Shown: piece after piece, positions 10,134 through 16,771 of the stretch
How positions within the stretch are numbered: position 1 is the stretch's first letter
Layout of the letters: each line of letters starts with the position of its first letter
Position numbers and translations under genes: made by a program
Notes under the pieces: generated by a model
The model's input: the letters and a program-made list of their open reading frames with translations, nothing else
Told to the model about the DNA's origin: nothing
Database searches by the model: none
DNA from: Desulfobacteraceae bacterium
GTDB lineage: Bacteria > Desulfobacterota > Desulfobacteria > Desulfobacterales > Desulfobacteraceae
Direction of reading: 5' to 3'
Assembly: GCA_022712835.1 (NCBI GenBank)
Contig: JAFLJU010000463.1
Location: 1 to 23,997, forward strand
Length of the DNA stretch: 23,997 nt

Positions 10134-10247
10134 GACATTAATTGCAACTGTAACATGTAGTTATTGCATGATAAATTGTTTTTTCAAAAACTGTTTTTTT
10201 TCAAAGCAATCAAAATGAAAGTAAAAAACATAAGATAAACTTATGCC

Positions 10248-10275
10248 TTGACTTATTCCATGCCATTATCATAAG
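10248..10275 (+). promoter_or_regulatory. Possible sigma-70 promoter of the divergent REC-GGDEF gene
   Basis: TTGACT at 10248-10253 and CATAAG at 10270-10275 are 16 nt apart (5/6 and 4/6 consensus). The CATAAG/CTTATG inverted repeat at 10229-10245 lies just upstream and could be an operator. Transcription would start near 10282, so the 12-bp repeats would lie in the leader or just at its start. Weak prediction. Confidence 0.35.
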
Positions 10276-10293
10276 CTTTTTACCAATTGAATA

Positions 10294-10329
10294 GTTTGGT
10301 GAATCGTCTGGTAAATAGTCTGGTGAATC
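10294..10329. repeat. Three 12-bp tandem repeats in the divergent intergenic region
   Basis: The units are GTTTGGTGAATC, GTCTGGTAAATA and GTCTGGTGAATC, directly abutting; units 1 and 3 differ by one base. They lie 74 bp upstream of the REC-GGDEF ATG and about 190-220 bp upstream of the predicted sigma-54 start on the other strand, a distance suited to an activator-binding enhancer. Binding-site function is inferred. Confidence 0.7.
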
Positions 10330-10402
10330 GTTTAAAATTTTCAAATCAGGAAAAAATTTAATCATGTTATTTATATAGTGCCTGATAGAGGAGTATAAAA
10401 TC

Positions 10403-11338
10403 ATGGAAGACATTACAATCCTTTTTGTTGATGATGAAAAAAATATTTTACAATCCCTTGAACGATCTCTGATCAAAGAACCGTATAATAAACTTTTTGC
10501 CCAAAGTGCTGATCAGGCCCTTGATATATTTGCAAAGGAACCGGTGCATATTGTTGTTTCCGATATGAAAATGCCTGGCAAAGATGGGTTGACCATGCTT
10601 CGCCAGATCAAAGCTGAATATCCAAATACCATCCGCATGGTGCTGAGCGGTTTTACTCAGGTTGCCCAGATCATACCCAGCATTAATACCGGAGAAATTT
10701 TCCGGTATGTAACCAAACCTCTGGAACCGTCTGAATTTAAAAAAACATTGAATGAGGCAATTGAACACTATCTGCTGCGGCGTGATAAAGATGAACTGAT
10801 AAAAGAGCTGACAAAAAAAAACATAGAACTCAGACAGAACAAGGAACAGCTTTATCATCTGGCAGTGCATGACGGTTTGACAGATCTTTATAATGTGCGT
10901 TACCTGTATTCTGATTTAGGGCAACGAATTGGGTTAGGCAAAAAGCCATTGTCAATTATATTTATGGACATGGATAATTTCAAGCAGGTTGTTGATACCC
11001 ACGGACATCTCAATGGGAGCCAGGCCCTTAAGGAAGTGGCCAACACCATAAAGCAGGTGCTTGCCGAACCGTGTTACGGTGTTGCATATGGCGGGGATGA
11101 ATTTGTTGTTGCCCTGCCGGGTTTTGACAAAGCCCTTGCAATAAAAAAGGCTGAAGAACTCCAGAAAAAAATGGATCGAACGCTTTACCTTATAGACAAA
11201 GGACTTGACCTGCATTTACGTGCAAGTTACGGGGTTGCCACTTTCCCTGATGATGCAAAAAATTTGACAAAATTACTGCGCCGGGCAGACTCGGCATTGT
11301 TTGAATCCAAGAAAAACAAAAAACCGTATAAAACTTGA
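10403..11338 (+). CDS. REC-GGDEF response regulator with altered nucleotide-binding residues
   Basis: A 311-residue response regulator: receiver domain at 3-120 (phospho-acceptor Asp54, VSDMKMP; TKPLEP), helical linker, and GGDEF domain at about 150-308. The signature YGGDEF (230-234) and metal-binding DMDNFK are intact. The residue that is Asn in c-di-GMP cyclases (FKxxND) is Val197, and the Asp of GHxxGD is Ser206; both normally contact guanine. The I-site RxxD is absent (AEPC at that spacing). From memory, an Asp-to-Ser change at the second position marks the Hypr GGDEF enzymes of Geobacter, which make cyclic AMP-GMP, and the founding member GacA is also REC-GGDEF. The product here could thus be cGAMP or a mixture, or the enzyme could be weak. 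AGAGGAG precedes the ATG by 9 nt. Diverges from the signalling operon. Confidence 0.88.
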   Translation: MEDITILFVDDEKNILQSLERSLIKEPYNKLFAQSADQALDIFAKEPVHIVVSDMKMPGKDGLTMLRQIKAEYPNTIRMVLSGFTQVAQIIPSINTGEIFRYVTKPLEPSEFKKTLNEAIEHYLLRRDKDELIKELTKKNIELRQNKEQLYHLAVHDGLTDLYNVRYLYSDLGQRIGLGKKPLSIIFMDMDNFKQVVDTHGHLNGSQALKEVANTIKQVLAEPCYGVAYGGDEFVVALPGFDKALAIKKAEELQKKMDRTLYLIDKGLDLHLRASYGVATFPDDAKNLTKLLRRADSALFESKKNKKPYKT

Positions 11339-11393
11339 TGAACACTTTTATCAAATTTTAAAAATTTCAAAAACCAGACCTATTGGTTGCAGC

Positions 11394-13856
11394 CTATTTT
11401 AAGCAAGGCTGGATATGCCAGATTTTATCAGCATATTCATGTATGCTTCTGTCGCTGGAAAATTTTCCCATACGGGAAACATTCAAAATTGCTTTTTTGG
11501 CCCAGGTGTCAGGTTCCTCAAAACAATCATCAACCTTTTTTTGCACTTTGATATAAGGGCCTAAATCGGCGATGTTAAAATAATAATCCCTCTGGTTTAA
11601 CAATGCCTCATAAATCCATTTAAAAAGACCGGGATCCTGTTTATTAAAAGTATTATTTATCAGGGAGTCCATCACCCTTTTGATCTGTGGATTTTGATGA
11701 TAATAATCCCATGGATGATACGATCCTGTCCGGTGTATTTCCTGAATATCAGCGGTTTTTAGTCCGAAGATAAAGATATTATCCTCTCCCACTTCTTCCA
11801 TGATTTCGATATTTGCCCCATCGAGTGTACCGATAGTAAGGGCACCATTCAGGGCAAATTTCATATTCCCGGTACCAGAAGCTTCTTTTCCAGCAGTCGA
11901 AATCTGTTCGCTCAGGTCAGCCGCGGGTATGATCTTTTCCGCAAGGGAAACCCGGTAATCCGGGATGAAAACAACTTTTATAAAATCTTTAACTTTTGCA
12001 TCATTATTAATGACGTGGCCCACGCTTGTGATCAGCTTAATGATCTGCTTTGCTGCCCAGTATCCAGGCGCCGCTTTTCCGGAAAAAATAAAAGTTCTGG
12101 ATACTTTTGGTGAAGCCCCGTCTTCAATGATGCAAAAATACCGGTGAATAATATGGAGTACATTTAACAATTGTCGTTTGTATTCATGTATTCTTTTGGT
12201 CTGGATATCAAAAAGAGATTCGGGGTTGACCTTAACCCTGGTCGTCTGCAGAATAATATCCGCCAGTCTCTCTTTATTCTTTTGTTTAATTGATAGAAAT
12301 TTTTGTCTGAAATTTTTATCCTCTATAAAAGGCTCAATATTCTTCAGTTGATCAATATTGTTTATCCAGGTGTTTCCGATACTTTCGGATATTAAATCCG
12401 ACAAATCCGGATTGGCTTTCATCAGCCATCTTCGCTGTGTGACACCGTTGGTAATATTTTTAAATTTTTCAGGCCAGATTTTATAAAAATCAGCCATAAC
12501 TATTGTTTTTAGTAACTCGGTATGAAGGGTTGCCACGCCATTCACACTGTGACAGCCGGCAATTGCAAGATTGGCCATTCTAACCTGTTTGGGTTCAGTT
12601 TCCTCAATAATAGACATGCGTGATAATCGAGCAGGATCGGTTGCAATATTTAAAAAAAAATTAGAAATAAAACGCCGGTTTATTTCGTATATGATTTGCA
12701 GATGCCTGGGAAGGACATGTTCAATCATATAAACCGGCCATTTCTCCAAGGCCTCTAACAAAAGGGTATGATTTGTATAAGCAAAGGTTCTGTTGGTAAT
12801 ATCCCAGGCGGCTTCCCAGGACAAATTTTTTTCATCAATCAAAAGCCTCATAAGTTCCGGGATTGCAAGGGCTGGATGGGTATCGTTGAGCTGAACAGCT
12901 ACCTTTTCCGGGAATAAGTCAAAGCTGTCATGGGTTTGTTGAAATCGATTCACAATGTCCCGAAGGGCACAGGCCACCAGAAAGTATTCTTGAATCAGGC
13001 GCAATTCACGCCCGGCGTCAAATGAATCTGAGGGGTAGAGAACCTTTGAAATGGTTTCAGAAGCAATTTTTTGTTTTACCGCTTTAAAATAATCCCCTTC
13101 ATTGAAAATATCCATGTCAAATTCAGCTGAAGACTTTGCTGTATAAAGCCTTAAGAAATTAACCGTTTTTCCCCCAAAACCTGCAATAGGCAAATCGTAG
13201 GGGACGCCGATCAAAACTTTCCAGTCAAGCCACATGGGATTGTAGTGGCCATCTCGGTCAATGGAATGCTCAATTTTTCCATATATGGGTATGATGCATG
13301 CTTCTTCAGGACGTTCAATGGCCCAGGGGGTTCCACGACTCAACCAGGAGTCCGGTTTTTCCTTCTGGTAGCCATTAACAATTTCCTGTTTGAATAGTCC
13401 AAATTCATAATTGATGCCATACCCGTATCCGGGCATTCCAAGTGTTGCCAGTGAATCAAGGTAACAGGCTGCAAGACGTCCCAGTCCTCCATTACCAAGG
13501 GCGGCATCAGGTTCACTTTCCCTTATTTCTTCCAGATCAACACCCATCTTGCGCATTGCTTTTTCAAACGAGTTAAATAATCCGAGATTATAAAGGTTAT
13601 TTCCCAACGATCGTCCCATTAGAAATTCCATGGACAAATAATACATCCGTTTGGCATCTGCTTGCTCATATCGTTTTTGTGTCTCGATCATCGTATCAGT
13701 TAATTGTTCACGAACGGCAAGCGAAACAGCCCAGAACAGATCTTTTTGGGTTACGTTGCGAAAGTCTTTTCCCAGTGTAAAACGCAGATGCCGTGAGACT
13801 GTGTTCTGCAGAGCTTTTGGGCTTTTTGAAGGTGGTTTCACATTTTGTAATTCCAT
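11394..13856 (-). CDS. glgP: Glycogen/alpha-glucan phosphorylase
   Basis: Releases glucose-1-phosphate from alpha-1,4-glucans by phosphorolysis, with pyridoxal phosphate as cofactor. At 820 residues it has full family length. Visible motifs are YYLSMEFLMGRSLGNNLYNLGL and AALGNGGLGRLAACYLDSLATL near the N-terminus, VQLNDTHPALAIPELMR, ITNGVTQRRWL, and the PLP site EASGTGNMKFALNGALTIGT with the Schiff-base Lys at about 666. AAGGA stands 7 nt before the ATG. It lies 52 nt after the flippase gene on the same strand, with a strong hairpin between them. The pairing with export genes may be operonic or may simply be adjacency; the product could supply glucose-1-phosphate for sugar nucleotides. Identity is near certain. 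Confidence 0.97.
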   Translation of the reverse strand: MELQNVKPPSKSPKALQNTVSRHLRFTLGKDFRNVTQKDLFWAVSLAVREQLTDTMIETQKRYEQADAKRMYYLSMEFLMGRSLGNNLYNLGLFNSFEKAMRKMGVDLEEIRESEPDAALGNGGLGRLAACYLDSLATLGMPGYGYGINYEFGLFKQEIVNGYQKEKPDSWLSRGTPWAIERPEEACIIPIYGKIEHSIDRDGHYNPMWLDWKVLIGVPYDLPIAGFGGKTVNFLRLYTAKSSAEFDMDIFNEGDYFKAVKQKIASETISKVLYPSDSFDAGRELRLIQEYFLVACALRDIVNRFQQTHDSFDLFPEKVAVQLNDTHPALAIPELMRLLIDEKNLSWEAAWDITNRTFAYTNHTLLLEALEKWPVYMIEHVLPRHLQIIYEINRRFISNFFLNIATDPARLSRMSIIEETEPKQVRMANLAIAGCHSVNGVATLHTELLKTIVMADFYKIWPEKFKNITNGVTQRRWLMKANPDLSDLISESIGNTWINNIDQLKNIEPFIEDKNFRQKFLSIKQKNKERLADIILQTTRVKVNPESLFDIQTKRIHEYKRQLLNVLHIIHRYFCIIEDGASPKVSRTFIFSGKAAPGYWAAKQIIKLITSVGHVINNDAKVKDFIKVVFIPDYRVSLAEKIIPAADLSEQISTAGKEASGTGNMKFALNGALTIGTLDGANIEIMEEVGEDNIFIFGLKTADIQEIHRTGSYHPWDYYHQNPQIKRVMDSLINNTFNKQDPGLFKWIYEALLNQRDYYFNIADLGPYIKVQKKVDDCFEEPDTWAKKAILNVSRMGKFSSDRSIHEYADKIWHIQPCLK

Positions 13857-13886
13857 ATTAATTCCTTCAGATTTTAATAGTGTTTT

Positions 13887-13908
13887 AAGCGGGCCCGTTG
13901 GCCCGCTT
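13887..13908 (-). terminator. Strong intergenic hairpin after the flippase stop codon
   Basis: AAGCGGGCC and GGCCCGCTT form a perfect 9-bp GC-rich stem with a 4-nt loop, abutting the flippase stop. On the transcribed minus strand it is followed by AAAACAC rather than a U run, so it is not a textbook intrinsic terminator. It may stabilise the 3' end or reduce read-through into glgP. Confidence 0.45.
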
Positions 13909-15249
13909 TCATTTGATATCCTTCAATCGCACAATGGGTATAAAGAAAGCCCGGGTTATCATTTTTGCCTGCTGCCGTGTTTTGGGAAAAAGAAATAAAA
14001 TGAAATAGGCTTCAACTGAATAGGAGATAATGGTTGCCCAGGCTGCCCCGATAACCCCGTATCTGTGAATGAATACAAGGTTAAGGCAAATATTTATGAT
14101 GGCTCCGAAGGCTGTAGAAGCAAATTGTATTTTAGTATAATTCATAGCCTTTAGATAGGCTGATTTTCCCATGGCAATATTTACAAAAACCCCTGACCAG
14201 ATATACATTGTCAAAATTTGAGCAGACTGCTGATATTCAGCCCCGAACAGGAGCGTCACAACAGGGGCCGCAAATAGTGTTGTGACAATACCGACCCCAT
14301 ATCCCATAAAAACCATTAGATTATATATCTGCTGCATTCTCTTAGCAGGGTCTATTGATTTGTTTTTAATGGATTTTATTATTGCAGGATATAGCGAGGC
14401 CATGATGCTTATTGGCAGAAAATACCATGCTTCTGCAAGTCTTGTGGCCGCTGTATATATCCCCACTTCATGTGCACCTAATATCTGCCCCAGCATTATT
14501 TTGTCAATTCGAAGATAAATAGTCGCGGCTATTCCGGACAATGCCAGGGGCCAGGCATCATGCAGCAGTTTTTTTATCCATTTAAAACTGGCCCTCAATG
14601 CCCGTATCCTTGAACCGTTACTGCTGTACGCAATTGCCAGAGACAGCCCCACAAGAATTAGTTCCAAAAGATTTATCCATGCAAAGAAAATTAGAGGTGC
14701 CTTCAGCCAGATACCACCTATTTTTAGAAGAGAGGTTATAACCAGGACTAATGTTCTTGCCACCACGACCGGTTTTGAATTTACCCTGGCCTGGAACCAG
14801 TAGTCAAACACTTCAAAAGACAAAAAAATTAAACCGAACCCGACAATCGAAACAATTGCATGATAGATAGGTTTGGCCGGTTGAAAAACGGTAATCAGGT
14901 TTACAACAACAAGAAACGACAACACTCCGGCAGTAAGACTTATCGCAAAGGCAGATCCTATAATATTATTTTTTTCATTCGGGGATTTAACGATCTCACG
15001 GACACAGATGCCTTCTAATTGGAACATGGCAAATGGCCGAAATAAAAGAACAAAGGCAACGGAGTAACTTAAAATGCCGAATTTATCCACCCCAAGGTAA
15101 CGGGCCACCCAGATCCCCGCGATCATACTGAAAATCATCCGGAACATTTTCCCGATAAAAAGCCAGCCGATATTATGAATATATATTTTCAGCTTTGAGA
15201 ACAAATAGTTTTTATCACTCATTTTGAACAGATCCGTTATGGATTTCAT
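13909..15249 (-). CDS. Polysaccharide flippase (Wzx/RfbX-type, MOP superfamily)
   Basis: A 446-residue integral membrane protein with about 12 hydrophobic segments, the usual size and layout of MOP-superfamily lipid-linked oligosaccharide flippases. The first segment (NIGWLFIGKMFRMIFSMIAG) followed by WVARYLGVDKFGILSY is the classic start of this family. DKIMLGQILGAHEVGIYTAA in the middle and the late AWATIISYSVEAYFILFLF are also typical. It should move undecaprenyl-linked repeat units to the periplasmic face for export, consistent with the export lipoprotein gene upstream. GAGGT lies about 4 nt before the ATG. A 123-nt gap separates it from ppnN. The substrate cannot be read from the sequence. 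Confidence 0.9.
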   Translation of the reverse strand: MKSITDLFKMSDKNYLFSKLKIYIHNIGWLFIGKMFRMIFSMIAGIWVARYLGVDKFGILSYSVAFVLLFRPFAMFQLEGICVREIVKSPNEKNNIIGSAFAISLTAGVLSFLVVVNLITVFQPAKPIYHAIVSIVGFGLIFLSFEVFDYWFQARVNSKPVVVARTLVLVITSLLKIGGIWLKAPLIFFAWINLLELILVGLSLAIAYSSNGSRIRALRASFKWIKKLLHDAWPLALSGIAATIYLRIDKIMLGQILGAHEVGIYTAATRLAEAWYFLPISIMASLYPAIIKSIKNKSIDPAKRMQQIYNLMVFMGYGVGIVTTLFAAPVVTLLFGAEYQQSAQILTMYIWSGVFVNIAMGKSAYLKAMNYTKIQFASTAFGAIINICLNLVFIHRYGVIGAAWATIISYSVEAYFILFLFPKTRQQAKMITRAFFIPIVRLKDIK

Positions 15250-15320
15250 GATACCTCAATTTTTATATTTCGATTGGACTTTTAACAAGAAAGCAGGCAT
15301 TTAAAAACGGGGACCGGATC

Positions 15321-15345
15321 TCATTTTTTTTTCATAACTCCTCCA
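15321..15345 (-). other. Four-codon mini-ORF (Met-Lys-Lys-Lys-stop) with a strong ribosome-binding site
   Basis: In the ppnN-flippase gap the minus strand has GGAGGAG, 3 nt, ATG, nine A residues, then TGA, so ribosomes would make MKKK and stop. It may be a leader peptide, a remnant of a lost gene, or a site where slippage on the A9 run allows a longer reading. Deleting one A would open a frame of about 22 codons. The function is unknown. Confidence 0.35.
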
Positions 15346-15372
15346 ATGAAAACTTTTTTTTTATGCCTTAAG

Positions 15373-16770
15373 TTAAACAATCTTATAGCAGGGGATATAA
15401 TCACTTCCCGGAAGTTTCATTCTCTGCTGTTTAACAAGATTCGATAAAAGTGCATCCAGTTTTTCCATGATGTCGGCATCGCCACTCAATTTATACGGAC
15501 CGTGTTTTTCTACGGCTCTTATTCCTTCGTCCTTGATATTGCCTGCCACAATTCCGGAAAAAGCCCGGCGAAGGTTTGCAGCAAGGTGCTGCGATTCCAT
15601 GTCGTTATGAATTTTTAGTCCGGCCATATTGTCGTGGCTGGGTTTAAATGATTCTTGAAATTCTTTGGAAATTTTAAGCTGCCAGTTAAAAAAGAATGAA
15701 TCTCCCTGTAATTTCCTTGTATGCATGACCTCATCAATCTTTGTTTTTACCTCGTCTGCCACCTGCTTTGGATCGTCAATAATAATTTTATAGAGCTGCT
15801 GTGCCTGGAACCCGAGGGTTGCACCGATAAAATCGTGTACCATTTGAAAATAGGCTTTACAGGTGGCAGGCCCGGTAAAAAACAGTGGGAAGTTAATCCC
15901 TTTGTTGTCAGGATGAAGCAGGATTCCAAGAATGTAAAGTATCTCCTCAATGGAGCCGGGTCCCCCTGGAAAAACAATAATGGCATGGGATGTTCTAACA
16001 AAGGCCTCCAGTCTTTTTTCAATATCCGGCAGGGTGACAAGACCGTTAACGATTGGATTCGGCGGTTCCGCCGCAATGATACCGGGCTCTGTAAATCCGA
16101 GATATTTGCCATTGTGAATCCGTTGTTTATAATGACCTATAAGGGCGCCTTTCATCGGTCCCTTCATTGCTCCCGGGCCACATCCTGTGCATATATCAAG
16201 GCCGTGAAGCCCCATCTGGTATCCTACATCTTTTGTGTATTGATATTCATTGCGACTGATGGAGTGCCCCCCCCAGCAAACCACAATATTGGGACGGTTG
16301 CGTGAGTTTAGAACCTTTGCATTGCGCAGGATATTGAATATCGTATCAGAGGTTTGCAAACTTGAATTCATACCTGATTGATCTGAATTTTCTGTTTTGC
16401 CTGTTTTATCGGGTTTAACAATATAATCACTGACATAAACAATATCACGAAAAATGGCAAAGAGATGTTCCTTGATCCCTTTCAGCATTTCCTTGTTTAC
16501 AAAGGCACTGGCCGGTGCATTGGTCAGTTCAAGCTGCAGGCCCCAGTCTTTTTTGATCAGATGAATATCAAAATCATTGAATTCCTCTAAAATCTCCTTG
16601 GTATTATCTGTTTGTGCACCGCAATTGAGAACGGCAATGGAGCAGCGCCGGAGCAATTCGTGAAGACCGCTTTCGCTGGTATCTCTGAGTCGTTCTACTT
16701 CGTTGTGGGATAATAATTCAAGAGAACCTTCCGGGGAAACTATTATGTTTATACGATCCGATTTTTTCAT
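15373..16770 (-). CDS. ppnN: Pyrimidine/purine nucleotide 5'-monophosphate nucleosidase (YgdH type, LOG fold)
   Basis: Hydrolyses nucleoside monophosphates to base and ribose-5-phosphate; E. coli PpnN is regulated by (p)ppGpp. The 465-residue product follows E. coli PpnN along its full length as I remember it: the N-terminal SPEGSLELLSHNEVERL, VCWGGHSISRNEYQY, the CTGCGPGAMKGPMKGA nucleotide-binding loop, TEPGIIAAEPPNPIVN, VFPGGPGSIEEILY (LOG-family PGGxGTxxE, with Ser for Thr), PSHDNMA, LRRAFSGIVAGN and the ending MKLPGSDYIPCYKI. A Lys/Ser-rich insert at about 120-140 accounts for the extra length. An excellent GGAGGAG precedes the ATG, which comes 1 nt after the stop of the export lipoprotein gene, so the two are co-transcribed. 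The cytoplasmic housekeeping role does not explain that placement. Confidence 0.95.
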   Translation of the reverse strand: MKKSDRINIIVSPEGSLELLSHNEVERLRDTSESGLHELLRRCSIAVLNCGAQTDNTKEILEEFNDFDIHLIKKDWGLQLELTNAPASAFVNKEMLKGIKEHLFAIFRDIVYVSDYIVKPDKTGKTENSDQSGMNSSLQTSDTIFNILRNAKVLNSRNRPNIVVCWGGHSISRNEYQYTKDVGYQMGLHGLDICTGCGPGAMKGPMKGALIGHYKQRIHNGKYLGFTEPGIIAAEPPNPIVNGLVTLPDIEKRLEAFVRTSHAIIVFPGGPGSIEEILYILGILLHPDNKGINFPLFFTGPATCKAYFQMVHDFIGATLGFQAQQLYKIIIDDPKQVADEVKTKIDEVMHTRKLQGDSFFFNWQLKISKEFQESFKPSHDNMAGLKIHNDMESQHLAANLRRAFSGIVAGNIKDEGIRAVEKHGPYKLSGDADIMEKLDALLSNLVKQQRMKLPGSDYIPCYKIV

Positions 16771-16771
16771 T

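Larger units (their letters stand above)
10037..10402. other. Divergent regulatory region between the signalling operon and the REC-GGDEF gene
   Basis: This AT-rich 366-bp stretch has no convincing gene. An 88-codon minus-strand frame at 10210-10476 runs into the REC-GGDEF coding region and has no family features. The region contains the sigma-54 promoter (minus), a small inverted repeat CATAAG-N5-CTTATG at 10229-10245, a weak sigma-70-like promoter (plus), and three 12-bp tandem repeats at 10294-10329. Confidence 0.7.

Noticed and set aside
10142..10168. Imperfect palindrome TTGCAAC...GTTATTGCA as an activator site
   Set aside because: It lies only about 10 nt upstream of the -24 element, too close for a normal sigma-54 enhancer, and its arms do not match well.
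10210..10476. 88-codon minus-strand frame across the divergent intergenic region
   Set aside because: It overlaps the start of the REC-GGDEF gene and its DSPDY-like repeats only reflect the 12-bp DNA repeats.
13887..13908. Textbook intrinsic terminator for the flippase gene
   Set aside because: The hairpin is real and strong, but on the transcribed strand it is followed by A residues, not a U tract. It is kept only as a low-confidence hairpin.
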